The notes beneath the pieces are model-generated. The model searched no databases. It worked only from the letters and a program-made list of their open reading frames with translations, and was not told where the DNA came from. From positions 464,701-528,700 of the forward strand of contig CP012849.1 of the NCBI GenBank assembly GCA_002074035.1: 64,000 nucleotides of DNA, in the 5' to 3' direction. The DNA comes from Candidatus Riesia sp. GBBU (GTDB taxonomy: Bacteria > Pseudomonadota > Gammaproteobacteria > Enterobacterales > Enterobacteriaceae). Positions 37,068-47,496 of this stretch are shown one piece after another. Numbering within the stretch: the first letter of the stretch is position 1; every line of letters begins with the position of its first letter. A program made the position numbers and the translations under genes.

Positions 37068-38000
37068 TTAATTTGATCGAAAAAACTTTTTCGTTTCATC
37101 TATATCTTTAAGTATTTGTTTAACTAGATTTTCAATTGAAGAAAATTTAATTTCATTTCTTAATTTTTTTCTAAACAATATATCTATGTTCATTCCATAT
37201 ATATTCATCCTTACATCAATCAAATGTACTTCAATTCTTTGTTTATCTCCATTAAATGTAGGTCTTATACCAATATTAGCTATAGCTTGCAATGATTTTT
37301 CTTTCAAAATACCATAAACATTAACAATATATACACCATTTAATGGAATAGTTATATTTCTTAGAAAAATGTTTGCAGTAGGAAATCCAATTGTTCTTCC
37401 AAACTGTTTTCCATATACTACTTTTCCGCTTAATTTATACGGATGTCCCATAAGATTTTCTGCCATTAATAAGTTACCATTTGACAACGCTTTTCTTATA
37501 GAAGTACTACTAACTCTTTCTCCATTTCTTTGTATTTCTTTAAAAATTGATACATGAAAACCATATTGTTTACCTTTTTTACATAAAAGATAAAAATCTC
37601 CAGTTCTATCTTTACCAAAGTGGAAATCATCTCCAATTATAACAGATTTTATTTTTAATTTATTCACTAAAATTTTTGATATAAAAGAATTTGGACTTAG
37701 AGAAGAAAATTCATTGTTGAAATTTACACATAATAAATAATCTATTTCATATTCAAAAAATTTCTTTATTTTATCTCTTAATGGATATAGTCTAGTTGGA
37801 GATTTTATTCCTAAAATAAATTCTAATGGTTGAGGTTCAAATATCATAACCATTGTAGGAATTTTAAAACGATACTTATTTATTCTCAATAAATTTAATA
37901 GTTCTCTATGTCCTAAATGAACAGAATCGAAATTTCCAATTGTTAACATGCATCTATGATGGCATTTCATAATATTATGAATTCCACGAACTAATTTCAT
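37068..38000 (-). CDS. ribF: bifunctional riboflavin kinase / FAD synthetase
   Basis: 310 residues (E. coli 313). It makes FMN from riboflavin and FAD from FMN. The N-terminal nucleotidyltransferase domain has TIGNFDSVHLGHREL near residue 20 and RVSSTSIRKAL near 163; the C-terminal flavokinase domain has GRTIGFPTANI near 205, NIGIRPTFNG and the EVHLID block. It sits between rpsT and ileS, as in E. coli. Confidence 0.96.
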   Translation of the reverse strand: MKLVRGIHNIMKCHHRCMLTIGNFDSVHLGHRELLNLLRINKYRFKIPTMVMIFEPQPLEFILGIKSPTRLYPLRDKIKKFFEYEIDYLLCVNFNNEFSSLSPNSFISKILVNKLKIKSVIIGDDFHFGKDRTGDFYLLCKKGKQYGFHVSIFKEIQRNGERVSSTSIRKALSNGNLLMAENLMGHPYKLSGKVVYGKQFGRTIGFPTANIFLRNITIPLNGVYIVNVYGILKEKSLQAIANIGIRPTFNGDKQRIEVHLIDVRMNIYGMNIDILFRKKLRNEIKFSSIENLVKQILKDIDETKKFFRSN

Positions 38001-38142
38001 AAAAATTTCTTTTTAACATTTTGAAAATATTTTTAAACGTAAACTATTGATGAAAAATACTTCAACTATTAAAATAATTGACATAAAAACATTATAATAA
38101 TAGAATTTATAAAATATTTCTAAAATAATTTGAGAATTTAAA

Positions 38143-38406
38143 TTGACAAACATCAAATCCTCTAGAAAAAGAATAATTCAGTCTGAAAAGAAAAGAAAAA
38201 TTAATTCAAGTAAAAAATCTAGAATAAAAACAATATTAAGAAAGTTAAATAGATCCATATTAAAAGATGATAAAAAGTCTGTAAAATTTTTATTTGTTAA
38301 AATGCAATCTATACTGGATAAATACTCAAGAGAAGGGTTGATACATGTAAATAAATCTTCTCGTTTTAAGTCTAAAATCTCAAGTAAAATAAAATCTATG
38401 AAATAA
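38143..38406 (+). CDS. rpsT: 30S ribosomal protein S20, UUG start
   Basis: 87 residues, the same as E. coli. A primary 16S rRNA-binding protein. Very basic; it starts TNIKSSRKRIIQSEKKRK against ANIKSAKKRAIQSEKARK. The only start consistent with the family is TTG at 38143, after TGAGAAT. E. coli rpsT also starts with UUG, used in its autoregulation, so the odd start appears conserved rather than a product of mutation. Divergent from ribF and convergent with nhaA. Confidence 0.97.
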   Translation: MTNIKSSRKRIIQSEKKRKINSSKKSRIKTILRKLNRSILKDDKKSVKFLFVKMQSILDKYSREGLIHVNKSSRFKSKISSKIKSMK

Positions 38407-38443
38407 TTTAAATTACGTATAGCATTTTAAAATAAGACTATTA

Positions 38444-39592
38444 TTATTTCTTTGGAAGAAACTTATTTAGTAGAATACATCCAGTAAAAGCAGACAAAAA
38501 TGATCCAATTATTATTCCAATCTTTGAATAGATATTAAGTGTTTCTAATTGATGAAAAGTTAAATTTGATATAAAAATTGACATAGTAAAACTAACTCCA
38601 CAAAGAAAAGACACAGAAAGTATTTGTCTAAAATCTATTATTTCATTTCTGTCCATGCACAATTTATGAAATAAACAACCAAATACTGATATCCCAATAG
38701 GTTTACCAAAAAATAGACCTAATATTATTCCAAATGAAATTGGATTAAATATCTCATGAATACTTATATCATATAAAATAATTCCCATGTTTGTAAAAGC
38801 GAACGCTGGCAATATTATATAATACACAATTGGACGAAAAAGTTTTTCTAATCTCTCTGAAATAGATTTTCTATGTTTAATAGGAATTAAAAATCCTAGA
38901 ATAACACCAGATAAAGTTGGATGAATCCCAGAAAGTAACGTCAGAATCCATAATATTAACAAAGAAATTATACACAAAAACACACTTTTTATTTTTGTTT
39001 TCAATGTTTTCTTGAGTAAGATTAAGAAAATTATCATTATTGCTATATATAGCAAAGATAAAGACTTTTTGTAAAAAAAAGCAATAATTAAAATTGCTCC
39101 AATATCATCAATTATCGCTAAAGATAATAAAAACGTTCTTAACAAAGAGGACATTCTTTTATGAAAAAATTGCATAATTACTACAACAAAAACTATATCA
39201 GTTGTGATCGGAATTACCAATCCATTAATACCGTTTTTATTAGAAATATTAATTGCATAATATATAAAAGCTGGGATAATCATTCCGCCAACAGAAGATA
39301 TAAACGGAAATAATGTACTATTTAATTTTGATAGCTTTCCAAATGTTATTTCTTTCTTAATTTCTAGACACACTACAAAAAAAAACATTGACATCAAACA
39401 ATCATTTATTAAAAATGAAACTGGAATACTAAAGTCTATATTTAATATTTTAATTCGTAATGATATTGATAAAAATTTCTCATATATATTTTTCAGTGAA
39501 CTGTTTGACATAAAAATGGCTAAAGCTGAGGAAAAAAATAATAAAATACTTCCTGAAAGCTCTGATGTTAAAGAATTCTTTATTCTTTTCAT
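38444..39592 (-). CDS. nhaA: Na+/H+ antiporter
   Basis: 382 residues (E. coli 388), about 12 hydrophobic segments. It exchanges two protons for one sodium ion, for pH and sodium homeostasis. The functional aspartates D163-D164 are conserved in SLAIIDDIGAI and D133 in PITTDIVF. Matching blocks ILTLLSGIHPTLSGVILGF and GKPIGI are present. Its place after dnaJ matches E. coli. nhaR, the regulator, is missing. Confidence 0.95.
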   Translation of the reverse strand: MKRIKNSLTSELSGSILLFFSSALAIFMSNSSLKNIYEKFLSISLRIKILNIDFSIPVSFLINDCLMSMFFFVVCLEIKKEITFGKLSKLNSTLFPFISSVGGMIIPAFIYYAINISNKNGINGLVIPITTDIVFVVVIMQFFHKRMSSLLRTFLLSLAIIDDIGAILIIAFFYKKSLSLLYIAIMIIFLILLKKTLKTKIKSVFLCIISLLILWILTLLSGIHPTLSGVILGFLIPIKHRKSISERLEKLFRPIVYYIILPAFAFTNMGIILYDISIHEIFNPISFGIILGLFFGKPIGISVFGCLFHKLCMDRNEIIDFRQILSVSFLCGVSFTMSIFISNLTFHQLETLNIYSKIGIIIGSFLSAFTGCILLNKFLPKK

Positions 39593-39689
39593 AGTAGATT
39601 AATATAAAAAATTCAATTCATATTGAACATTTATTTTTCGATAAAAAACAATAAATATCTAAAACAAAATAAGTTAAAACTTAAATATT

Positions 39690-40823
39690 TTACTTTGTTA
39701 AATTATCAAAGAATTTTTTCACACTTTCTAAAAAACTCTTAGAACGTGGAATATTTTTTCCATTATTTCCATTATCAATTGATTCTTCAAACTTTCTTAA
39801 AATTGACTTTTGTTTTTCGTTAAGTTTTACAGGAGTTTCGACAACAATTCTACACATTAAATCACCTACAGATCTACTGTTTACTGACCTTACTCCTTTA
39901 CCACGCATTCTAAAAATCTTTCCTGTTTGAGTTTCTGGAGGAATTCTTAAAGAGACTTTTCCATTTAATGTAGGTATATCAACTATTCCGCCTAACGCCG
40001 CTGTTGAAAAATTAATTGGAACTTCACAATGTAAATTATTTCCATCTCTCCAAAAAATTGAATGTTTATAGACATTTATATTAACATATAAATCTCCATG
40101 TTTAGCACCCATTTCGCCAGCCTCTCCTTCTCCACTTAGTTTAATTCTGTCTCCTGTATTTACACCAGACGGGATTTTAATTGATAAAACTTTATTTTTT
40201 CTAACTCTACCTTTACCAAAACATTTTCTACAGAATTCTGTAATAATTTGTCCTTTTCCATTACATGAAGAACAAGTTTGTTGGACAGAAAAAAATCCTT
40301 GTCTAATATAAATTTGACCTTTACCATTACATTCAAAACATTTTTTAAATCTATTACCAAATTTTGATCCATTTCCATTACAAACATCACAAGTTATGAA
40401 TGTTGGAATATTAATTTTTCTTTTAACTCCCATAACTGCTTGTTCCAAAGTTAAAGAAATATCAAATTGCAAATCAGATCCTCTTGAGTATTTACTATCT
40501 CTTTTATTTCCAAAAATATCTCCAAAAACATCTCCAAAAATATCACCGAAATCGGAACCTGTTGAAGTAAAATTTCCATTAAATTCATTTGTTCCATTGT
40601 CAAAAGCTGAATGTCCATATTGATCATAAGAACTTCTTTTATTTTTATCACTTAAAACGTCATATGCTTCCTTTATTTCTTTAAATTTTCCTTCGGCTTT
40701 TTTATCTCCATGATTCCTGTCAGGATGATATTTAATAGCTAGTCTTTTATATGCTTTTTTTATTTCCTGCTCATTAGCTTCTCTGTTAATACCAAGAATC
40801 TCGTAATAATCTTTTTTTATCAT
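39690..40823 (-). CDS. dnaJ: chaperone DnaJ (Hsp40)
   Basis: 377 residues (E. coli 376). It stimulates DnaK ATPase and delivers substrates. J domain with HPD at residues 33-35, a Gly/Phe-rich linker shifted to Gly/Asp/Phe (near 75-110), four CxxCxGxG zinc-binding repeats ([32 protein letters not shown], near 145-205), then the substrate-binding C-terminal domains. It follows dnaK after 101 bases that contain a terminator-like hairpin. Confidence 0.98.
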   Translation of the reverse strand: MIKKDYYEILGINREANEQEIKKAYKRLAIKYHPDRNHGDKKAEGKFKEIKEAYDVLSDKNKRSSYDQYGHSAFDNGTNEFNGNFTSTGSDFGDIFGDVFGDIFGNKRDSKYSRGSDLQFDISLTLEQAVMGVKRKINIPTFITCDVCNGNGSKFGNRFKKCFECNGKGQIYIRQGFFSVQQTCSSCNGKGQIITEFCRKCFGKGRVRKNKVLSIKIPSGVNTGDRIKLSGEGEAGEMGAKHGDLYVNINVYKHSIFWRDGNNLHCEVPINFSTAALGGIVDIPTLNGKVSLRIPPETQTGKIFRMRGKGVRSVNSRSVGDLMCRIVVETPVKLNEKQKSILRKFEESIDNGNNGKNIPRSKSFLESVKKFFDNLTK

Positions 40824-40844
40824 TCTTGTTTACCATTCATATAT

Positions 40845-40884
40845 AAAAAATCGGGAGGAGAGAATCAGCTCTCAACACCCGATT
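40845..40884 (-). terminator. terminator-like hairpin between dnaK and dnaJ
   Basis: On the transcribed minus strand AATCGGG pairs with CCCGATT (40849-40884), with an inner GAGAG/CTCTC helix, and is followed by TTTT and an A+T-rich stretch. It has the form of an intrinsic terminator or attenuator and would lower dnaJ relative to dnaK. It may also stabilise the dnaK 3' end. Its G+C content stands out in this genome. Confidence 0.7.
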
Positions 40885-40924
40885 GTCTACTAAAACTTTA
40901 AAACTAATAGTTGTATAAACAAAT

Positions 40925-42841
40925 TTAATTTTTATCTTTATCTTTTACTTCTTCAAATTCTGCTTCAACAACGTTTTCATTATTTTCTGTTTTTTTGTTA
41001 GTGTTCTCACTCTTATAAGAATTTTCATTTTTTTTAGAAAATTCAAATAGTTTAGATGAATCTTCTATTAAGAGCCTGATCTTTGAATCAATTAGTTCCT
41101 TATTTTCTCCTCTTATGGCACTTTCCAAATCAGAAATTGATTTCTCTATTTTGTTTGTTACTTCGTTACTTAAGTTATTTTTAACTTCTTCAAGTTTTTT
41201 TCTTGTACTATGAATTAACTGATCTGCTTGGTTTCTAGATTTTACTAATTCTTCAAATTTTCTATCAGACTCAATGTTTGCTTCAGCGTCACTAACCATT
41301 TTTTTAATTTCTTTTTCACTTAAACCTGAAGAAGCTTTTATAGTTATATTCTGCTCTCGACCAGTTTTTTTATCTTTTGCAGAAACATGTAAAATTCCAT
41401 CTGCATCAATATCAAAAGTAACTTCAATTTGAGGCATTCCTCTTGGAGCTGGTTGTATACCGTCTAAATTAAACTGTCCTAAAGATTTATTATCTATTGA
41501 TCTCTTTCTTTCTCCTTGTAATACATGAATAGTTACAGCTGATTGATTGTCTTCAGCTGTTGAAAAAACTTGACTATGTTTTGTAGGTATAGTAGTGTTT
41601 TTCCCTATTAAAACTGTCATGACTCCACCCATTGTTTCGATTCCAAGAGATAATGGAGTTACATCTAACAACAATACGTCTTTCACATCTCCTGCTAAAA
41701 CACCTCCTTGAACTGCTGCTCCAATAGCAACTGCTTCGTCTGGATTAACATCTTTCCTAGGTTCTTTATGAAAGAAATCTGCAACCGCCTTCTGAACCAT
41801 CGGCATTCTTGTTTGTCCTCCAACAAGAATAACATCATTAATATCATTGATCTTTAGATTAGCATCTTTTAAAGCAACCCTTACAGGATTCATAGATTTA
41901 CTAACCAAATCTTCAACCAAAGATTCCAGCTTAGCTCTAGTAATCTTTATATTCATATGCTTAGGTCCAGTTGAATCTGCAGTAATGTAAGGAAGATTTA
42001 CTTCTGTCTGTTGAGAGGAAGAAAGTTCTATCTTCGATTTTTCACCTGCTTCTTTTAATCTTTGCATAGCTAATGGATCATTTTTAAGATCAAATCCACT
42101 TTCAGCTTTAAACTCACTTACTAGATAATTAATTAATCTATTATCAAAATCTTCTCCACCTAAATGAGTATCTCCATTTGTAGCTAGTACTTCATAAGTT
42201 TTCTCCCCGTCTAACTCATCGATTTCAATTATTGAAATATCAAAAGTACCTCCACCTAAATCATATACTGCAACTACTCTATTCCCAACTTCTTTGTCTA
42301 ATCCGTAAGCAAGAGCAGCTGCTGTAGGCTCATTAATAATCCTTTTTACATCTAATCCAGCAATTCTTCCTGCATCTTTCGTTGCTTGCCTTTGAACATC
42401 GTTAAAATATGCAGGAACAGTAATAACTGATTCATTAACTTTTCCACCAAAAAAATCTTCAGCAGTTTTTTTCATTTTTTTTAAAACTTCAGCAGATATT
42501 TGAGGAGGAGCTATTTCTTTTCCGCCAATTCTTAACCAAGCATCTCCATTAGAAGATTTAATAATTTCGTAAGGCATAATTGGTATATCTCTTTGAACTT
42601 CCTTATCGTCAAAACGACGACCAATTAAACGCTTTATTGCAAAAAGAGTGTTTTTTGGATTAGTAATAGATTGTCTTTTAGCTGGTTGTCCAACTAAAAT
42701 TTCTCCATCTTTAGTATACGCTATAACTGATGGTGTAGTTCGATCACCCTCACTATTTTCCAAAACTCGAGCGTTTTTACCTTCCATGACAGCAACGCAG
42801 GAATTTGTGGTACCTAGATCAATTCCTATAATCTTACCCAT
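40925..42841 (-). CDS. dnaK: chaperone DnaK (Hsp70)
   Basis: 638 residues, the same as E. coli. ATP-driven folding chaperone. The nucleotide-binding domain has [11 protein letters not shown] at the start, [13 protein letters not shown] near 192 and VGGQTRMP near 340; the linker is [10 protein letters not shown] near 390, then the substrate-binding domain and a lysine/glutamate-rich lid ending AEFEEVKDK. The gene is among the least A+T-biased and best conserved in the window. A strong GGAGG ribosome binding site and a sigma-32 promoter precede it. Confidence 0.99.
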   Translation of the reverse strand: MGKIIGIDLGTTNSCVAVMEGKNARVLENSEGDRTTPSVIAYTKDGEILVGQPAKRQSITNPKNTLFAIKRLIGRRFDDKEVQRDIPIMPYEIIKSSNGDAWLRIGGKEIAPPQISAEVLKKMKKTAEDFFGGKVNESVITVPAYFNDVQRQATKDAGRIAGLDVKRIINEPTAAALAYGLDKEVGNRVVAVYDLGGGTFDISIIEIDELDGEKTYEVLATNGDTHLGGEDFDNRLINYLVSEFKAESGFDLKNDPLAMQRLKEAGEKSKIELSSSQQTEVNLPYITADSTGPKHMNIKITRAKLESLVEDLVSKSMNPVRVALKDANLKINDINDVILVGGQTRMPMVQKAVADFFHKEPRKDVNPDEAVAIGAAVQGGVLAGDVKDVLLLDVTPLSLGIETMGGVMTVLIGKNTTIPTKHSQVFSTAEDNQSAVTIHVLQGERKRSIDNKSLGQFNLDGIQPAPRGMPQIEVTFDIDADGILHVSAKDKKTGREQNITIKASSGLSEKEIKKMVSDAEANIESDRKFEELVKSRNQADQLIHSTRKKLEEVKNNLSNEVTNKIEKSISDLESAIRGENKELIDSKIRLLIEDSSKLFEFSKKNENSYKSENTNKKTENNENVVEAEFEEVKDKDKN

Positions 42842-42880
42842 TTAATACCTCCATGGAAAATATAAAAATTATATAAAACG

Positions 42881-42908
42881 ATATGAGGATTTATATGATT
42901 TTTTCAAG
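42881..42908 (-). promoter_or_regulatory. sigma-32 heat-shock promoter of dnaK
   Basis: On the minus strand CTTGAAA (42902-42908) is followed after 13 bases by CCTCATAT (42881-42888). The consensus is CTTGAAA-N(13-17)-CCCCATNT. It lies about 40 bases before the dnaK start and is followed by GGAGG. Retention implies that rpoH is still present, which cannot be checked here. Confidence 0.85.
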
Positions 42909-42985
42909 TAATCTTAATTACAAAATACATTTTTAAAATATATAAAAATCTTTGATGTAGATATAAACTAATTTATCAATTCATT

Positions 42986-43948
42986 TCATATGAAATTAAT
43001 TATCTTTTTTGCAATATGTTTCTTTAATTTTTCTTGATCAAAGAAAAACTTTTGAATTCCTTCAGATAATTTAGTAGAAGCCATGATATTAAAATTGTGA
43101 TTCCAATAGAAATCATTTTCCTTTGTAGATGTTTTTTTTTTAACAATTTGACCAACATATCTCAAATTTCTATATATTTTTCCTTTTAGTTCTCTTAAAT
43201 CTTTAATTATATTTATTGGAATAGTTAAATAGTCACATCCAGCAAGTTGAATAACTTCGTTAATGTCCCTTATACTAGCTCCAATTATATTTGTTTTATA
43301 CCCATTTCTTTTGTAAGAATTATAAACATTTTCAACAAATTCTATTCCTGGATGTTTTAAACTTTCTTTATTAGATATTGAAGTATTAAACTTATACCAA
43401 TCCATGATTCTTCCAACAAAAGGAGAAACAGCATACACTCCTGATTCAGCGCAAGACAAAGCTTGAGCTAAAGAGAAAACAAGTGTTAAATTGCAGTTTA
43501 TTCCTTCTTTTTCTAATTTCTCTGCTGCACAAATTCCTTGCCAAGTTGCAGCTAATTTTATTAATATTCTGTCCTTGTTGATATTTTCTTCCTCATAAAG
43601 TTCAATAATTCTCTTTGCTTCTTCTATAGATTTTTCTTTATCGTAGGAAAAGTTAACATCAATTTCTGTAGAAATTCTACCAGAAATACATTTTAATATT
43701 TCTACGCCCATTTTAATTAAAAATTTATTGTATGCATATTTAATTCTTTTTTCTAAAAAAATACTCTTTCTAAGAGCGAATTTAATTGATTCATCGATAA
43801 TAGACTGACATTTCTCGTTTTTCAAAACTTCTAATATTAGAGATGGGTTTGTTGTAACTCCATCAATATCATAAGATTTTAAACTATCTATATTACAAGT
43901 GTCGGCTACTACTTTAGTAATTTTTTTTAAAGACTCTAATTTATTCAC
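42986..43948 (-). CDS. talB: transaldolase
   Basis: 320 residues (E. coli TalB 317). It moves a dihydroxyacetone unit between sedoheptulose 7-phosphate and glyceraldehyde 3-phosphate in the pentose phosphate pathway. The Schiff-base lysine is in ILIKLAATW near residue 135; DGVTTNPSL near 30 and the C-terminal signature region are kept. Being next to dnaK, as in E. coli, points to talB rather than talA. Works with Rpe (49334-50005) and Pgi. Confidence 0.96.
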   Translation of the reverse strand: MNKLESLKKITKVVADTCNIDSLKSYDIDGVTTNPSLILEVLKNEKCQSIIDESIKFALRKSIFLEKRIKYAYNKFLIKMGVEILKCISGRISTEIDVNFSYDKEKSIEEAKRIIELYEEENINKDRILIKLAATWQGICAAEKLEKEGINCNLTLVFSLAQALSCAESGVYAVSPFVGRIMDWYKFNTSISNKESLKHPGIEFVENVYNSYKRNGYKTNIIGASIRDINEVIQLAGCDYLTIPINIIKDLRELKGKIYRNLRYVGQIVKKKTSTKENDFYWNHNFNIMASTKLSEGIQKFFFDQEKLKKHIAKKIINFI

Positions 43949-44952
43949 AGTTTCTCCAAAATTCTAGAAGACGTATGCATTTCAGCATCTTATTTATGTA
44001 ATATTTTTTTCTAAAAACAAAAAATCTAGAAATATAACTTATAAATAAAATTTTTATATAAAAATTTTATAAATATTAGCAATTAATTAAAATTATTATG
44101 ATAAAACATAGAGTAACTTTTATCTACAGTTAATAAAACATTTTTAAATGATAATGAAATCTGACAATCTTCAAAAAATAATAAAATAAACAAGTTCTAA
44201 TAAATCAAAAACATAAATCTTTATAAAAGTGTACTCTTACTTTCTGTAAAACATATCAATTTATTTTTATTTCTAATACACAATTAAATTCCTGTGTATT
44301 TAAGAAATTAACTAGACTACTTTTTATTTAAAAACGTTAATGTTTACTAATTAATCTTAAAATTTTTTAAAAAAGTGAAATTTTGAATATTTCACAAAAT
44401 TTGTTTGAATAATTTCATAGAAATTTTAACTTAATTTTGATTATTATTGCAGAAAGTTTATAAAACATTTTTTCAAATAACTAAAATTTAATTTCAGTTT
44501 AGAACTCTAGATAAATAGTACTATCATAGTCAGTTTAAAATAGGAACTTTAAATAGAATTTGTAGAATATTATAGGATATAAAACTCATACTTTCATCGA
44601 TTAAAATATTATATAATTTTATGTAAATTAAAACTTTGAATTGTTCTTTATAGAAGAACTTCTAAAACAAAAATATTGATCTAATTGTGAATAATTTCTA
44701 GCATATATTCTACTGTTAGACTCAAACAAGTTTTATTATTAAGAATCTAATAGTTAAGTTTAATTAATCAAAATTATAAAAACTTTGTACTACAAAGTAA
44801 AATTTTTATTAAAGTTTTTAATGAACTTTCACAGAAAAATCATTAGGGCATAATTTATCGTTAAAATATACAAATATATCTTAATTATATTTAAGTCCTT
44901 AAGTAAAACAATTTCAATCTTAAAAATACCATTGTGTTTTTGATATAAATTT
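43949..44952. other. 1-kb gene-free region between tal and tusA
   Basis: About 1000 bases with stop codons in all frames and no tRNA or known structural RNA motif that I can see (no RNase P, tmRNA or 4.5S signature). Very A+T-rich. Probably the eroded remains of genes lost after tal; no protein similarity could be recognised. Confidence 0.55.
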
Positions 44953-45234
44953 CTATTTAATAATATTAGTTTTCTGAATCAGAAATAAAAATGGTAGTTT
45001 GTCAATTTTTTTTTTAATTAATCTATTTTTTGTCACGTAACAAAGTTTAGGTATATCTTCTCTAGATATTGTATTATTTGAAATTACTAGTAGCTTTTCA
45101 CCATCTCTCATTTTTATTAGTGAGTTTCTAATAAGATATAAAGAACTCATGCACAAAAGACCTTCTATGTTGATTTTATAATCAGCTTCTTTCAAATATT
45201 TATTAAATGTTTCTCTTTTGTTAAATTTTGACAC
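44953..45234 (-). CDS. tusA: TusA/SirA-like sulfur carrier protein, degenerate CPxP motif
   Basis: 93 residues (E. coli TusA 81). TusA takes persulfide sulfur from IscS and passes it through TusBCD-TusE to MnmA for 2-thiouridine in tRNA. The alignment is good after residue 17: INIEGLLC against LDALGLRC, DGEKLLVISNN against PGETLLIIADD, REDIPKLC against TRDIPGFC, and KLPFLFLIQK against GLPYRYLIRK. The active cysteine is kept (C28), but the CPxP motif reads CMSS, losing both prolines. The start is a GTG with an N-terminal extension. It stands alone between two long non-coding stretches. It may be functional with an altered motif or on the way to loss. Confidence 0.82.
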   Translation of the reverse strand: MSKFNKRETFNKYLKEADYKINIEGLLCMSSLYLIRNSLIKMRDGEKLLVISNNTISREDIPKLCYVTKNRLIKKKIDKLPFLFLIQKTNIIK

Positions 45235-45853
45235 ATCTAAAAAAATATAATAAAAAATTAGTCATAGAATTTAAAAACTTCTATGATATTAGAATAATTC
45301 TTGGGAAGATTTCAAATTTAAATTTGAAATGTTTTAGAAGAAATTATATAAATATCTTTTAGTAACATTGATAACTGCATAAACAAAGATGTATAAAATA
45401 CTTGTTTTCACTAAAATCAAATAATCATTAATCATTGACAAGAAAACTTTTGAAAATTTACAAAAATTATATCTATAAGTATGTAAAATTTTTAAATAAA
45501 ACAACAAAAATTATTCTTAGTGTATTTTTAAAACCAAACTTATTAATGAATTAGAAACTAATTCTAATTGTCAAATTAGTTATTACTTAAAAACTGAAAA
45601 CTCATTTTATGTATATAAAAGTCTTTTTGTAAATTTATTTACCATAATTATGCACATAAATTAATGTTTCTTCAAAATACAAAAATTTTTAAAAATCAAA
45701 TTTTTAATTTAAGAAAACTATTTTTGAATAAACATTATTTCAGTTAAAATATTAAATTATTTTAGATATGAAATAATTAAAAATTTTAAAACTTACGTAA
45801 AAATTAAATTTTCTCAAATTTCTTTATAAGAATAGTTAAGAACAGGATTTCAG
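45235..45853. other. 619-base gene-free region between tusA and trkH
   Basis: No open frame of note, no tRNA, no repeat. The trkH ribosome binding site (AGGA) is at the right end. Divergent promoters of tusA and trkH are expected but not distinguishable from the A+T background. Confidence 0.5.
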
Positions 45854-47299
45854 ATGTGTTTTTTAAATGTTGTTAGAATTATTGGAATGTTCTTAATCTT
45901 ATTTTCTTTTTTTATGATATTTCCACTATTGATATCTTTAATTTACAAAGATGGAATGGAAAAAATTTTTAATAAAATGTTTTTAATTACTTTAGTGATA
46001 GGATTATTTCTTTGGATACCTAACAAAAATAGAAAATATAATTTAAATTTTAAAGAAGGATTGCTAACTGTATCATTATTTTGGATGATCTTGGGAAGTT
46101 TTGGTTCTATTCCATTCATTTTTTCTAAAATTAATAATATTTCTATAACAAATGCTTTTTTTGAATCTTTCTCAGGATTGACAACAACAGGGGCAACAGT
46201 CTTAAAAGGATTAAGCAAAATTCCAAGATCAGTATTATTCTATAGACAAATGTTACAATGGCTTGGTGGAATGGGAGTTATAGTATTGGCTATAGCTATA
46301 ATCCCGTTTATTGGAACAGAAGGTATGCAACTTTACAGAGCTGAAATTACAGGACCAATAAAAAATGAAAAAATACAACCTAGAATCTCAGAAACGGCTA
46401 AAACACTTTGGTTGATGTACATTTTATTAACAATAACTTGTTCAATATTTTTATGGATATCAGGAATGGATATATTTGATGCAATTTCACACAGTTTCTC
46501 TATAGTTTCAGTTGGAGGGTTTTCAAATTATGACGAAAATATAAAACATTTTAATAGTTCTGTTGTTGAATGTATAATAATAATATTTTTAATAATTTCA
46601 AGTTGTAATTTTGGTCTTCATTTCTCTGTATTATCTGAAAAAACTTTAAAAATTTACTGGAAAAATTTGGAGTATAAAATATTTTTAATTTTTCAGATGG
46701 TAATGATAATATTGTGTACGTCTGTGTTAATTATATACTCTTCGTATGACTCATTGCTTAAAACATTGAGAATGTCTGTATTTCAAGTAATTTCAACATC
46801 GACAACAGCTGGATTCAATACAGATAATTTCTTTAAATGGCCTACATTTCTTCCAATATTACTTTTGATATCTTCATTTGTAGGAGGTTGTTCAGGATCT
46901 ACGACAGGTGGAATAAAAATTATTAGAATATTTATAATATTCACAAAAGTAATCATAGAAATAAAAAAATTGATTCATCCAAATGCTGTTTACTCAACAA
47001 AAATTGGATCAAAAGTTTTTTCAGAGAAAATAATAGAAAATATATGGGGATTTTTTTCTGTCTATATTTTTCTGTTTATCATAAACTCTTTGATTTTAAT
47101 TTCTACTGGAATAGATGAATCATCTGCTTTTTATCTTATAATATCAACTTTAAATAATTTAGGTATAGAACCAGAATCTATTAGATTTTCTGAAGTAGGA
47201 TCTGTAGGAAAATGGATTCTAATTTTTTCTATGTTATTTGGAAGATTGGAGATCTTTACAGTTCTAATTTTATTTGTTCCAATGTTTTGGAAAGAATAA
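45854..47299 (+). CDS. trkH: Trk system potassium uptake protein TrkH
   Basis: 481 residues (E. coli 483), with the four M1-P-M2 repeats of the Trk/Ktr family. The pore-loop glycines are in SGLTTTGAT, SVGGFSNY, STTAGFNTD and LNNLGIEP. Near-identical blocks such as FYRQMLQWLGGMG and GCSGSTTGGIK are present. It imports potassium with the NAD-binding TrkA, which is not in this window. The start ATG has AGGA upstream; the first residues differ from E. coli. Confidence 0.97.
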   Translation: MCFLNVVRIIGMFLILFSFFMIFPLLISLIYKDGMEKIFNKMFLITLVIGLFLWIPNKNRKYNLNFKEGLLTVSLFWMILGSFGSIPFIFSKINNISITNAFFESFSGLTTTGATVLKGLSKIPRSVLFYRQMLQWLGGMGVIVLAIAIIPFIGTEGMQLYRAEITGPIKNEKIQPRISETAKTLWLMYILLTITCSIFLWISGMDIFDAISHSFSIVSVGGFSNYDENIKHFNSSVVECIIIIFLIISSCNFGLHFSVLSEKTLKIYWKNLEYKIFLIFQMVMIILCTSVLIIYSSYDSLLKTLRMSVFQVISTSTTAGFNTDNFFKWPTFLPILLLISSFVGGCSGSTTGGIKIIRIFIIFTKVIIEIKKLIHPNAVYSTKIGSKVFSEKIIENIWGFFSVYIFLFIINSLILISTGIDESSAFYLIISTLNNLGIEPESIRFSEVGSVGKWILIFSMLFGRLEIFTVLILFVPMFWKE

Positions 47300-47423
47300 A
47301 ACACATTACTTGAATTTTTTAATTAGAGTATTTTCTATTGAAGTTTTGCAAAAAATTTTATATTTTAAATTGTTTGCATTTAATTTTTTAATAAAAATGT
47401 TATACTGAAAATTTTTATGGTCT

Positions 47424-47496
47424 GTCTCCTTCGTCTAGAGGACTAGGACATCGCCCTTTCACGGCGGAAACAGGGGTTCAAATCCCCTAGGAGACA
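47424..47496 (+). tRNA. tRNA-Glu (anticodon TTC)
   Basis: 73 bases. Acceptor GTCTCCT pairs with AGGAGAC; anticodon loop CTTTCAC; T-loop GGTTCAAATCC; discriminator A. Highly similar to E. coli tRNA-Glu. In E. coli tRNA-Glu genes are in rRNA operons; here it stands alone between trkH and sodA. The 5' base of the anticodon is normally mnm5s2U, the modification pathway that uses TusA. CCA is not encoded. Confidence 0.96.

Noticed and set aside
43949-44952. Search for RNase P RNA, tmRNA, 4.5S or 6S RNA
   Set aside because: No characteristic conserved segments were seen here or in the other long spacers.
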